In this document: positions 27,962 through 37,285 of the stretch, piece after piece | How the letters are laid out: the number at the start of each line of letters is the position of its first letter | Numbering within the stretch: position 1 is the stretch's first letter | Translations under genes and position numbers: made by a program | NCBI GenBank assembly: GCA_902141825.1 | Contig: CABFPG010000006.1 | Span: 365,255-429,254, forward strand | Source: Thalassocella blandensis | Lineage (GTDB): Bacteria; Pseudomonadota; Gammaproteobacteria; Pseudomonadales; Cellvibrionaceae | DNA: 64,000 bases | Direction of reading: 5' to 3' | Notes under the pieces: model-generated | Told to the model about the DNA's origin: nothing | Databases searched by the model: none | Seen by the model: the letters and a program-made list of their open reading frames with translations, nothing else

Positions 27962-29611
27962 ATGAATATGATGCAAAACATTCACGCAACAAGAATCAAA
28001 GCGCCGTTTTTTGCTAAAGATCAAAACTGTGCATTGCTACGTTATCTTGATGCTGATTTCGTGAATCGCTTTCGTCAAGAAGTACAGAGTCAAGATTTTT
28101 CAAGCACTGCATTTAGTGAATGGGTTGAAGAAGAAAAACACAGTCGCTTTGATAAAAAGCCCGTATTACGTTTACCATCTCATCGCACATTTCATATTGT
28201 GTGCTGTGAAGTTGTATGCAATCGCTTTGGACTTCCTGCACTCGATCCTGCCCGCATCACCAGCGCGGGCTTTGTCATACGTCGCAGACAAAATGGAAAA
28301 GAGCAGGCATGGACCCTGGAAAATGGAGAAGCGTTAGGATGGATCACGGCATCATCGGAAATGCGTGACCCGGATCTTGACCGACGCCTGTGCTCCAACG
28401 GTGTATTACATGCACGATCGGACAAACCCTCCTACAGTGGAGAACAAGTCCACCCCTTGCATGTCGTCAACAGTCACGATGAAAAAGGCAAACGCCACAC
28501 GCTCCTGTTCGGCTACTTACCTTTAGGTGGCTTTTATTATGAGCGTGTCGCCAATAAAACCATAGATGAATCGTCTTTTAGTCAAGTCAGCAACTATATG
28601 GAAAGTTCACTGCCCTGGCCTTTTGGGTACCGTGGTGGACGAGGTTATAGCTGGCACAATGCGCATAGTGCTCAGATTACAGATGGTGTTCCAACACCTG
28701 CGATGTTCGAATTATTACGTATGTGGATCACTCGTTATCACCTGGGTAAAGCCAACGTCGCGGACAACACAAAACTGGAGACTATTACACGACAATTGCA
28801 GTTTGTTGACGAAACCAAAGTACCAAAGACTGTTCAGCAAGCTGAGTATGGTTCGTTACAGGCATTGATCTACAAGAGCTTTGCGAAATTTTCCCTGTTG
28901 GACTATTTACGAGAATGCTACGCGAAGGATGAAAACAACCCATTAATTCGCTGGGTTGTACAGCAGGAAGAAAAGCTGGCCAGCAATCCAACGGCCAAAC
29001 TCAGTCGATTACCGAATAGCAACGGAATTGGCACTATTCAGTTTGGATTAAAAGTTCTTGCCAGTGATGCCGAAGAAATTCGTCACGCATTGAATCAGCG
29101 CTTCCGTTCTCAGACGCTCGCTAAGACCAAAGAAATTCCCTTACCCAAATTTGGTCAGCAAGAGGACGATGTTTTTGAAATCGTTCCTTTTGTACGTTCG
29201 CTTAATGATGTAGGTAAAGAGCAGATTCAATGGGCAGAGTCCGATACACGTTCATTCAAATTTCGTGTTGCCGCACCGTTTGATCCAGAAGCAAGTCGCC
29301 CGTCGCTCATTCAAATGCCGAGTATGCGTGATTTAAAACGCGGGCTTGCCAAAGGCGCCAGCATACTCACACCGGGTGATACCTTTGACATGATTAACAG
29401 CTTAAACAAAGACAAAGGGGTAAGCCCGGATCTGGTCAAAAATACCAGTAACAATGGTTTAGGCCTGCAATGGATCTGTAGTTTCAGTTTACCCGTGATC
29501 ACCATTGTCGCGATGATTTTACTGATGATTATGATCTCTCTCCTCAACATTATATTTTTCTGGCTGCCCTGGGTTCGCATTTGTTTGCCTTTCCCAAAAT
29601 TTGGCAAGTAA
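27962..29611 (+). CDS. eCIS-associated protein with C-terminal membrane segment, unknown function
   Basis: A 549-aa protein, family not recognised. The long soluble part (~1-490) contains a basic N-terminus, VCCEVVCNRFGLPALDPARI, a GWITASSEMRDPDLDRRLCS block and LFGYLPLGGFYYERV. The last ~50 residues are strongly hydrophobic (SFSLPVITIVAMILLMIMIS, then LLNIIFFWLPW), consistent with one or two membrane helices and a short basic tail. It lies inside the baseplate gene block, and a tail-anchored component here suggests attachment of the particle or its assembly site to the inner membrane. AAGGA is ~10 nt from the ATG. Confidence 0.6.
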   Translation: MNMMQNIHATRIKAPFFAKDQNCALLRYLDADFVNRFRQEVQSQDFSSTAFSEWVEEEKHSRFDKKPVLRLPSHRTFHIVCCEVVCNRFGLPALDPARITSAGFVIRRRQNGKEQAWTLENGEALGWITASSEMRDPDLDRRLCSNGVLHARSDKPSYSGEQVHPLHVVNSHDEKGKRHTLLFGYLPLGGFYYERVANKTIDESSFSQVSNYMESSLPWPFGYRGGRGYSWHNAHSAQITDGVPTPAMFELLRMWITRYHLGKANVADNTKLETITRQLQFVDETKVPKTVQQAEYGSLQALIYKSFAKFSLLDYLRECYAKDENNPLIRWVVQQEEKLASNPTAKLSRLPNSNGIGTIQFGLKVLASDAEEIRHALNQRFRSQTLAKTKEIPLPKFGQQEDDVFEIVPFVRSLNDVGKEQIQWAESDTRSFKFRVAAPFDPEASRPSLIQMPSMRDLKRGLAKGASILTPGDTFDMINSLNKDKGVSPDLVKNTSNNGLGLQWICSFSLPVITIVAMILLMIMISLLNIIFFWLPWVRICLPFPKFGK

Positions 29612-29635
29612 CACAACAAGGGCACGAGGTTAATT

Positions 29636-30031
29636 ATGGCAATACCAACACCTAACATTCAGAGCTGGCCGCTAGGCGGCGTCGATGCCAATGGTCGAAT
29701 GAGCTGGGCAAAAAACGATTTAAGTATTCGCGAAAGCCTGTTAAACATTTTATTAACTCGTCCAGGAGAACGATTACAACGCGCTGACTTTGGAGCGGGG
29801 CTTTTGAGCTTTATTCATCAGCCAAACAACGAAACGACTCGGAATTTAATCGCTAGTGTCGTGAGAAAATCTATCCAGCTATGGGAGAACAGAATTGTTG
29901 TGGAGCGAGTGGACGTTTCCCCCAGTCCAACGCATCTTGCCGATGTTCACATCAATATCCGTTATCGCATGAAACACTTGAACCAGCTTGAAGATTTAGG
30001 TTTAACCCTGAATCTCGGCACGGCCCGTTGA
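29636..30031 (+). CDS. eCIS baseplate wedge protein, gp25-like (Pvc9-like)
   Basis: A 131-aa protein of the gp25/lysozyme-like baseplate family that nucleates sheath assembly. Diagnostic features are SIRESLLNILLTRPGERLQR, the conserved DFGAGLLSFI stretch and the final strand VDVSPSPTHLADVHINIRYR. Length matches the family. Preceded by GAGG; followed 17 bp later by the gpJ-like gene. Confidence 0.93.
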   Translation: MAIPTPNIQSWPLGGVDANGRMSWAKNDLSIRESLLNILLTRPGERLQRADFGAGLLSFIHQPNNETTRNLIASVVRKSIQLWENRIVVERVDVSPSPTHLADVHINIRYRMKHLNQLEDLGLTLNLGTAR

Positions 30032-30048
30032 TACAAGGAGCGTAAGCA

Positions 30049-32217
30049 ATGCCATTACCCGTCCCCAATCTGGATGATCGACGTTTCGACGATTTAGTTA
30101 CCGAGGCAAAAGCACGGCTCGCCGCACATTTACCGGAACTCACGCAAATATCGCCCGGTGACCCGATTCATACAGTGGTCGATTTGTTTTCGTGGTTAAC
30201 CGAAACTATTTTGTACCGCTCGAATTTAATTCCTGAACGTCAGCGTCGAATATTCCTAAACCTGTTGCAAATTCCGCTACGTCCGGCAGTTCCTGCTCGC
30301 GGCGTCGTTTGCATCGATGCGGGATCAACGAATGTGCAATTGCCGTCACTAATACGTGACGGTGCCCAACTTCGCGCGGGGAAACAGCCACTCACGGTTA
30401 TGGGTGAACTGCAGCCCACACCTCTTTCGTTGCAGGTTTTAGTCAAGCAAACAGTGTCCAAAGACGAATTACTTGCTCTTGGAATGACGCTGAATGACCT
30501 GCACGAACAATATGGCTTACGCCGAGGTGAAACGCCGAAACCCTATCTACCCAAACGATTAGTCATCGGACAAGACACGTTACATCTTAGCCATACCTTG
30601 GATAATTCAATTTACTTAGCCGCTATTGCGCCTAAACAATTGGAGAGTCAAATGAGTTTACTGCGAGATAATCTCGCCGGCATTCGCGTGAATATCGCAT
30701 TGTCTCCCAAAGAGGATCAGGAAGGAGAATCGGCAACAGAAGTCGAAGATAGAACCTTGATCTGGGAATTGGTATCGCGCAGCAACGACGGTAACGTAAA
30801 ACATCTACCCCTGGAACAAATTTCAGATTCTTCCTTGGGCGGGCGTCAAACAGGTGTGGTTCGCCTACGCCTACCGAACAACAGCACATTGTTCGCTGAT
30901 TTTGCCAACGCTGATCCCATGTTCGATGGCACAAAAGCTTTCCCTCCGGCTCTGGATGATGAAATTGAAGCACAACGCGTAGCGTTTTGGATTCGACTGC
31001 GGTGCCCGGAAGAACCTGAGTTGCAACTTGCTTATATTGCGATAAATGCCGTCGACGTCGTCGCACAGGGTCTGCGTATCGATCGTATGATTAGTGTTGG
31101 TTCTGGCCATCCCGATCAAGTGATTGCTCTGCCTGACGGCAGCGTGGACAGCAACAGTTTACAGCTGGAAGTTGAAGATCACGGAACCTGGGTGACGTGG
31201 CAAAACGTCGACCAACTCGCGAACCAAGGCGGAGACGCGAGAATATTTCGCTTAAATCGGGAGACAGGCCTGGTGTACTTTGGTGACGGTCAGCGCTCAG
31301 GTGCACGCCCACCACGTGGAGCGGGAATTCGCATCGCCTCTTACCGATACGGCGGCGGAACTTCAGGAAACCTTCCTGCCGGGGCAATTAAAGAAATAGT
31401 AAACGGACAGTCACGTCATAAATTAAGACACGATTGGCCATTAAGCGGTGGAATAAATGCTGAAACTATTGAAGAAGCAGAGCAGCGAATCCCAAGCTTT
31501 CTCACGCATCGTAATCGCGCAGTCACCGCGGAAGATTTTAAATTAATAACCTTGCACAATCCCGTTAACGCCGTTGCCCGTGCAGAAGTTATTCCAGGTT
31601 TTCTTCCTGGCCAAACCATAGAATCCGCGCGCTATCACGTACCGGGAGTTGTCAGTATGTTCGTACTGCCACCCGCCGAACGTGTGATGGGGAATACGCC
31701 GAAACCTTCCAAAGGTTTGTTAAACGATGTGTATAAATACGTATCGGCACGGACCATGGTGGGGACTGAATTATATGTACTCAGTCCAATGTATGTTCCT
31801 GTTGCAGTCAGTTTAATGGTTCAAGTACGCGACCCGCAAACACAACAAACCACGCTACAAAATGTTAAACAAGCGATGGTGGATTATTTGTGGCTGCTCG
31901 CGCCCGGTGGTGCAAACCAAAGCGGATGGCCCATGGGCAAAACCGTGCTAGTCAACGAGCTATTAACTCAGGCTGCCCGCGTAGATGGTGTACTGTCGGT
32001 CAACGCTATCGCGCTATTCACTGAAAACAATCGTACCTGGAAGCGAGTGACAAGCACCGAAGGCTTAGTTTTGAAACCTTACCAGCTGCCGGACTTACAA
32101 GGTGTTCGAGTGGAGATTGGTGGCGTTGGTGAAGTACCGGGAATCCCCGGCGGATTAAATGCTACGGATGCCTCTGGCAGTGGCGTCGCTGTTCCAGTCA
32201 TACCGGAAGTGTGCTGA
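30049..32217 (+). CDS. eCIS baseplate protein, gpJ / TIGR02243-like
   Basis: A 722-aa baseplate wedge component. The N-terminus has the TIGR02243-type signature (PLPVPNLDDRRFDDLVTEAK, then ELTQISPGDPIHTVVDLFSW and YRSNLIPERQRRIFLNLL). The central part has YRYGGGTSGNLPAGAIKEI and RNRAVTAEDFKLITL, the conserved gpJ/gp47 block, and a C-terminal domain with repeated beta strands follows. This version of gpJ is typical of the TIGR02242/02243 class of eCIS rather than the PVC/AFP class. AGGAG precedes the ATG. Its TGA overlaps the next ATG by one base. Confidence 0.92.
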   Translation: MPLPVPNLDDRRFDDLVTEAKARLAAHLPELTQISPGDPIHTVVDLFSWLTETILYRSNLIPERQRRIFLNLLQIPLRPAVPARGVVCIDAGSTNVQLPSLIRDGAQLRAGKQPLTVMGELQPTPLSLQVLVKQTVSKDELLALGMTLNDLHEQYGLRRGETPKPYLPKRLVIGQDTLHLSHTLDNSIYLAAIAPKQLESQMSLLRDNLAGIRVNIALSPKEDQEGESATEVEDRTLIWELVSRSNDGNVKHLPLEQISDSSLGGRQTGVVRLRLPNNSTLFADFANADPMFDGTKAFPPALDDEIEAQRVAFWIRLRCPEEPELQLAYIAINAVDVVAQGLRIDRMISVGSGHPDQVIALPDGSVDSNSLQLEVEDHGTWVTWQNVDQLANQGGDARIFRLNRETGLVYFGDGQRSGARPPRGAGIRIASYRYGGGTSGNLPAGAIKEIVNGQSRHKLRHDWPLSGGINAETIEEAEQRIPSFLTHRNRAVTAEDFKLITLHNPVNAVARAEVIPGFLPGQTIESARYHVPGVVSMFVLPPAERVMGNTPKPSKGLLNDVYKYVSARTMVGTELYVLSPMYVPVAVSLMVQVRDPQTQQTTLQNVKQAMVDYLWLLAPGGANQSGWPMGKTVLVNELLTQAARVDGVLSVNAIALFTENNRTWKRVTSTEGLVLKPYQLPDLQGVRVEIGGVGEVPGIPGGLNATDASGSGVAVPVIPEVC

Positions 32218-34583
32218 TGGATACTAACAATTGCCGTTATTTTTTACTGCGCGACGCTGAGGAGTTTGATCAGGGCTCCAGTCGACTATTGTGGAATGCA
32301 AAGCATCGCGCACTGATGCTCGCGCAAAATCAGAATTTACGCCTGCCGGCATCAGCCCCAGCATCTGCACTTTCCGAGTGGGCTATGGCAACACCTCTGG
32401 CCGTAGACCGCTATGGGCAGATTGCACGATTAACCGCAGATAAAAGCGCGGTAGAAATTAATAGCGGCCACGGCTATCAAGTATTGCTTGACGGTGAACT
32501 TACCGCAGTTACACCCGAGGATGGAGAACTAAAAGATTTATTTCTTAGCCGTCAAGATATGCTGGCATCGTGCTATAGCAACGGCATCGATCAACATGGC
32601 GTTGTGCTGTTCGATCTTGTCAAACGCTGGCAGGCACATTGTGAAACAAGCAGTGAAATCCATCGCGTATGGCTGGATCAAAAGAAACGTGTGTGGGCTA
32701 TTGGCTCGTCACAACTTGCCTTGTGCGAAGGTAAGCCCCTTCCTTTGCCTTATGGACCTAAAGAAGAAAGATTTGAGCCCGAAATCATAAATCCAAATGC
32801 GTTGAAGCAAGTATGGGAGTCACCTTTGCCTGTGGGCTGGTCATCGCTAGCCATTACGGGTGACGAAACTGCACTTTATATATTGTTGCATGATGGCGCA
32901 GGAGCCCAACGAATTGCAAAACGTTCATTGAGTGATATTGCCACTCGACCATTCGAATTATTTGAAGTGGCGACAGACGTACCATTTGCGATTGACATAA
33001 TGTGCATTGACGGTAACCGCCTCGCGTTACTAGCGCCGAAAGAAGCCGGTGATGCAGATTTTATCCAACGAGATTGCGCTGTCTTGCAGTTGAAAGCAGC
33101 AACAAACAGCAGTTCTAGCGCGTTACTTGGTCAAGCACTGAGAATCAATGAACGTTACCCCATGTTGTCGCTCGCCGTGCCGCGCTTTTGTTCCAGCGCG
33201 GACGGGCAAGTGCGTTACCAGGCCGAAGCCGATCCAGACTATTCCGGGTTTGATGAACGCCCCCGAGAGTTACATGCACTTCGTCAACCACGCTATCACA
33301 TGGAAGGCGGTGCATTGCTTCAGGAAGTTTTAGATTCCGGTTCACCAGAAACACTTTGGCACCGTCTCTACCTCGATGCCTATATTCCTTCCGGCTGCAG
33401 TATTAGTATTTCCGCTCGAGTATTCGAAGATGAAAATCATCGCGGTGACGCGGACATTATTCAACAGCCAGAGGCTGTTTGGAACGCCCTGCCTTCAGAG
33501 ATTGCCTATCAGCAACCTTTCTCCGGCTATTCAACCAACGAGCGTGGTGTGTTCGAAATTCTGCTGCAACGCGCGGGCGGACAAGTCAGGCAATTACGTG
33601 GCCGCTACTTGCAACTTCGCGTGCAATTCAATGGCAACGGAAAACAAAGTCCCGCATTGCATGCTATTCGCGTGTACTACCCACGCTTCTCTTATCAGGA
33701 GGCATATTTACCTGAAGTGTATCGTCAGGAATTTTCCGTCGATACAACCGACAGCGTATCTCCCGCGAATGGAGCTGATTTCCGCGAAAGATTATTCGCT
33801 TCTTTCGAAGGCATGTTAACCCCGATAGAAGGGCGAATCGCCGCGAGCGAACAATTACTGCACCCCATCGCTGGCCCCATCGACCAGTTACAATGGATGA
33901 GCGAGGCACTTGGAGCACCAGTGCCATCACACTGGCCCGAAGCTCGGCAGCGTCGCTGGGTTCGCCAGGCAACCCTCGTGCAAGCTTTCAAAGGAACACT
34001 GCAAGGTTTGCGTCTCGCCCTGGATATTGTCAGCGACGGTGGCGTTGAACGCGGTGAAGTTGTTGTCATTGAAAATTTTCGTTTGCGTCGTACCCTCGCT
34101 ACCATTCTTGGTCGCAATATGGATGATGCAGATCATCCACTTACCTTAGGCACAGGGATAACAGGCAACAGCATTATTGGCGAAAGTCTTATTCTTTCCG
34201 ACATCAGTTCACAGGAATTTTTTGCTCTTTTTGCCCCGGAACTTGCCGACGAAGAAGAAAAACTCGCGGCGGAAAAGTTTTTTAATCAATACGCACATCG
34301 TATCAGTATCGTTTTAAATGGCGAGGGAAAAAAGAAACGCGCAAATATCGCAGAGTGTTTATTGCAGAACGTCCCTGCACACTTGCAATGGCAGATTATT
34401 GAAACGGATCGCCCCTTCCTACTTGGTACCTCACCGTTATTACGCGTCGACACATTTATCGAACATCAGGCAGAACCGCAGCCGGTCACCCTGAATACCA
34501 CCAAACTTGGCATTAGCGATGTTTTGAAAAATCCCGCTGCTTTTTCGCCAAGAGACATTAACGCACAGCCACTGACAATATAA
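32217..34583 (+). CDS. eCIS baseplate protein, gpI / TIGR02242-like
   Basis: A 788-aa protein. The N-terminal ~450 residues are beta-propeller-like or carbohydrate-binding-like without a clear family. The C-terminal ~260 residues match the phage tail gpI domain of TIGR02242: YQEAYLPEVYRQEF, the RERLFASFEGMLTPIEGRIA helix, LQWMSEALGAPVPSHWPEAR and RRWVRQATLVQAFKGTLQGL. It forms the outer wedge of the baseplate with the gpJ-like protein. Start ATG 32217 is within the stop of the preceding gene (TGATG). Sequence pattern and order agree. Confidence 0.88.
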   Translation: MDTNNCRYFLLRDAEEFDQGSSRLLWNAKHRALMLAQNQNLRLPASAPASALSEWAMATPLAVDRYGQIARLTADKSAVEINSGHGYQVLLDGELTAVTPEDGELKDLFLSRQDMLASCYSNGIDQHGVVLFDLVKRWQAHCETSSEIHRVWLDQKKRVWAIGSSQLALCEGKPLPLPYGPKEERFEPEIINPNALKQVWESPLPVGWSSLAITGDETALYILLHDGAGAQRIAKRSLSDIATRPFELFEVATDVPFAIDIMCIDGNRLALLAPKEAGDADFIQRDCAVLQLKAATNSSSSALLGQALRINERYPMLSLAVPRFCSSADGQVRYQAEADPDYSGFDERPRELHALRQPRYHMEGGALLQEVLDSGSPETLWHRLYLDAYIPSGCSISISARVFEDENHRGDADIIQQPEAVWNALPSEIAYQQPFSGYSTNERGVFEILLQRAGGQVRQLRGRYLQLRVQFNGNGKQSPALHAIRVYYPRFSYQEAYLPEVYRQEFSVDTTDSVSPANGADFRERLFASFEGMLTPIEGRIAASEQLLHPIAGPIDQLQWMSEALGAPVPSHWPEARQRRWVRQATLVQAFKGTLQGLRLALDIVSDGGVERGEVVVIENFRLRRTLATILGRNMDDADHPLTLGTGITGNSIIGESLILSDISSQEFFALFAPELADEEEKLAAEKFFNQYAHRISIVLNGEGKKKRANIAECLLQNVPAHLQWQIIETDRPFLLGTSPLLRVDTFIEHQAEPQPVTLNTTKLGISDVLKNPAAFSPRDINAQPLTI

Positions 34584-34597
34584 GGAGAGCCGGCAGA

Positions 34598-35506
34598 ATG
34601 ACTCACACCAAAGATTTGCCCACTCTGGAACAGGACGACGACTTGGCTGAACCCTTGCGTCGAGTTGCATACGAGGCCGGCATGCTGCTTGGCCTGGAAG
34701 CCACACGCGATGAGCAGGCCTATCACCGCAGAAGACTGAACCGGCATCAATACTGGATGCACGGCTTTGGTACCGTCGCAGGCCTCCATGTTCGTTTACA
34801 TCCAGATAGCCACGCCAATGACACAGACCCTGTAACCACACGCATACACGTATCGCCAGGTATCGCGGTTGACCGTCTCGGACGCGAAGTGATGGTGCAT
34901 GAAACCTACTGCATTAATTTACGTGAATGGCTCGATGCGCAAACAGAGGCGTATCTGGCCGAGGGCTTTGCCCTCGCCGATAATCTTTTATGGCTCAATG
35001 TCACCGTGCGACACCGCGACTGTGATGTGGCTCGTCAGCCGGTATTGGCCAATAAATTAAATTTAAGTACAGACCCGGTGCAACCCAGCCGCACAGCAGA
35101 CGGAGTTCATCTTGAACTTGTACCAGAGCTTCCTGGTACAGACACACGTTATGCACCCTGGGGAAGTCACATTCCGGTCGCTGACAGTGATCCGACACTC
35201 ACCGATGAAGAGCAGGCATATCTCGACGAGGTTGAACTCAACAGCGATTCCGCTGCACAACGCCTGCGCTTACATTCGCGTTTACTGCGCGCACTGGATA
35301 GCAATGGTTTAGCAACCAACAACCTGTCAGATGAACTGGAAAAAAGTGCACGGCTTCTGCTGGCTCGTATCAGTATCAGTATCAGTACGACTGATTTAAC
35401 CAACATTATCGTCAACCCCGAACGTATCGGCGTGAATAATCTGATACGTCCGTTCCTTGCCACAGCCAGCCAAATGGCCTGGCTGCACGACCAACCAACG
35501 CCTTGA
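34598..35506 (+). CDS. eCIS-associated protein, first of three related paralogues (302 aa)
   Basis: Unknown function. Residues ~25-130 (MLLGLEATRDEQAYHRRRLN, HGFGTVAGLHVRLHPD, VSPGIAVDRLGREVMV) share a pattern with the next two genes: an entry helix with Glu/Asp-Gln, an H/R-G-x-G-x-x-x-GL strand, and a P-G-x-A-V-x-x-x-G-R/K-E strand pair. The remainder is mostly helical. Such tandem families may build fibres, receptor-binding or baseplate-periphery structures, but the position is the only evidence. AAGGAGA is upstream. Confidence 0.6.
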   Translation: MTHTKDLPTLEQDDDLAEPLRRVAYEAGMLLGLEATRDEQAYHRRRLNRHQYWMHGFGTVAGLHVRLHPDSHANDTDPVTTRIHVSPGIAVDRLGREVMVHETYCINLREWLDAQTEAYLAEGFALADNLLWLNVTVRHRDCDVARQPVLANKLNLSTDPVQPSRTADGVHLELVPELPGTDTRYAPWGSHIPVADSDPTLTDEEQAYLDEVELNSDSAAQRLRLHSRLLRALDSNGLATNNLSDELEKSARLLLARISISISTTDLTNIIVNPERIGVNNLIRPFLATASQMAWLHDQPTP

Positions 35507-35522
35507 TGCTAAAGGAGCTACT

Positions 35523-37271
35523 ATGAGCGATATCATTTTTCAGCCTCTCGGCGATCCACTTGCTGCGGGTGAACGCTTAGAAAATATTGCTGACATCGAT
35601 CCACGGATGACCCGCACCCATTATTTTGACGGTCGACTACTAACCGCTGAAGATCTTGAGCGCGACCAGATTTATCTGGATCAACGCTTGCGTGAAGTGG
35701 GCAAAGTGTTAGGGCACGGAATTCTGCGAGGACTCAACGCAAGTTACGACCGCTTTACGGGTTTACTTACAGTTGATGCGGGCCAGGCAGTCACCCCGGC
35801 GGGACGAGTTCTTCACTTAGGAAGTTCGTTGATCGTTGATATGGGCGATCGCGCCTTAATCAGCCAACTTAACAGCGGAAAAAACGGTAAAGAGTATCGT
35901 CGATTCAATCGTGCATTATTTGCCGTGGTATTGAAGTACGTAGAAGTTGCCACCGATGTGGCAGAAGTCTTCCCAACTGACCTTTCATCAAAGCGCGGTG
36001 CCGACTATGCACTGGTAACCGAATCAGTTCAGTTGGGTTTAGTGCAATTACCTACTGCCTTACCGCAACAAGACCCATTAAATATTCGCAGTGGTTTAAT
36101 CCGGGAATACCTTGGAAACTCCGACGCGGGCGCTTACATTCCAGAAGATTCAATTGCACTGGGTGTACTGGCCATTCAAAACGATACACCGCAATGGTTT
36201 GATAATGAGTTACTGCGCCAACCACTACGCTCTGAATTATCCCCCGGTGATATACAAAAAGAACTATCCCGCCAGTATGAAGCCCTGATGAGCGATGTTC
36301 TTGCCGCTCGTAGCGCTGGCAGCCTGAACAACAATTTTGCTGCGCGCGATTACTTTGACTTATTACCACCGGTGGGCAGCCTGCCCAAAGACGCAATTGA
36401 TCCGGTGAATGGCTATCAGCGTTATTTTCCAGAACATTTCGATATTCATATCGCACCCATTCGCGAAGCCGAGCTTGCATTAATAAAAGCGGAATCAATG
36501 TCGTTACCCAACATCGATCTTGCGCGCATGGACGATGCTGACATTGTTGTACTGGTGCCACTAAGCAATCAGGCGTATGGCCACTATGCAAAGCAGCTAG
36601 AGCGCGATTACAACGCATCCACACGCAAACTTCCGCAACTGGATTTACTGCGCTTAAAACTTTATCCAACGCATCCAGTTCACCAGATTGATACTGACGC
36701 AACCACCTGGCAAGCGATCTGGGATCAACTCGACACCGAATCACTGGTCTATGTACGCAGACCAGTTCGTGCTGCAGAGACGAGCGTTAGCGGCATTGTA
36801 CTTGCGCTTGGGACAAATCCGCCCCCACCACCGCCAACCGACGGAGGCGGCAACAATAATGGCGGTTCAGACGGTGGCGCAAATGGAGGCGGCGGCATTA
36901 TCGAAGACGAAGATACCGTCTTCCTACGTTTTTTGAATTTTAAGCTCCTGGCCAAAATGCGCGTTCCGGAATCAAACGAAAGTATCGAAGCAATTGAACG
37001 TTTAACGGATAACTTCGAAAAAGATGCCCGCGTAGTGCGTTTAATTAATAACATTCTGCTGCGCATAGAAAGACACTATGACCCTCTTGTTTGGCAGACC
37101 TTGTATGCAGCAGCGAATTCGGAAGCACTGGAAGAGTTAAATGAGAAACTTATGGAAGTTAAACCAGGCGTAACGGAAACAGGTAAATTTATTCTGCAAA
37201 TGGATTCGCTAAATCTGCCGGATAAATTAAAAGAGCAGTGGGAGTCAATGATCAAAGAATTAGAACGATAA
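35523..37271 (+). CDS. eCIS-associated protein, second paralogue (582 aa)
   Basis: Unknown function, 582 aa from ATG 35523 (AAAGGAG upstream; an open frame reaching back to 35457 overlaps the previous gene and is rejected). The N-terminal module (~35-130) reads YFDGRLLTAEDLERDQIYLD, VLGHGILRGLNASYD and AVTPAGRVLHLGSS, paralleling both neighbours. After ~300 helical residues comes a Pro6 and Gly/Asn-rich linker (~430-460), then a helical C-terminal domain. It ends 14 bp before the third paralogue. Likely a surface or periphery component by position. Confidence 0.6.
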   Translation: MSDIIFQPLGDPLAAGERLENIADIDPRMTRTHYFDGRLLTAEDLERDQIYLDQRLREVGKVLGHGILRGLNASYDRFTGLLTVDAGQAVTPAGRVLHLGSSLIVDMGDRALISQLNSGKNGKEYRRFNRALFAVVLKYVEVATDVAEVFPTDLSSKRGADYALVTESVQLGLVQLPTALPQQDPLNIRSGLIREYLGNSDAGAYIPEDSIALGVLAIQNDTPQWFDNELLRQPLRSELSPGDIQKELSRQYEALMSDVLAARSAGSLNNNFAARDYFDLLPPVGSLPKDAIDPVNGYQRYFPEHFDIHIAPIREAELALIKAESMSLPNIDLARMDDADIVVLVPLSNQAYGHYAKQLERDYNASTRKLPQLDLLRLKLYPTHPVHQIDTDATTWQAIWDQLDTESLVYVRRPVRAAETSVSGIVLALGTNPPPPPPTDGGGNNNGGSDGGANGGGGIIEDEDTVFLRFLNFKLLAKMRVPESNESIEAIERLTDNFEKDARVVRLINNILLRIERHYDPLVWQTLYAAANSEALEELNEKLMEVKPGVTETGKFILQMDSLNLPDKLKEQWESMIKELER

Positions 37272-37285
37272 GCCGGAGAAGGAAC

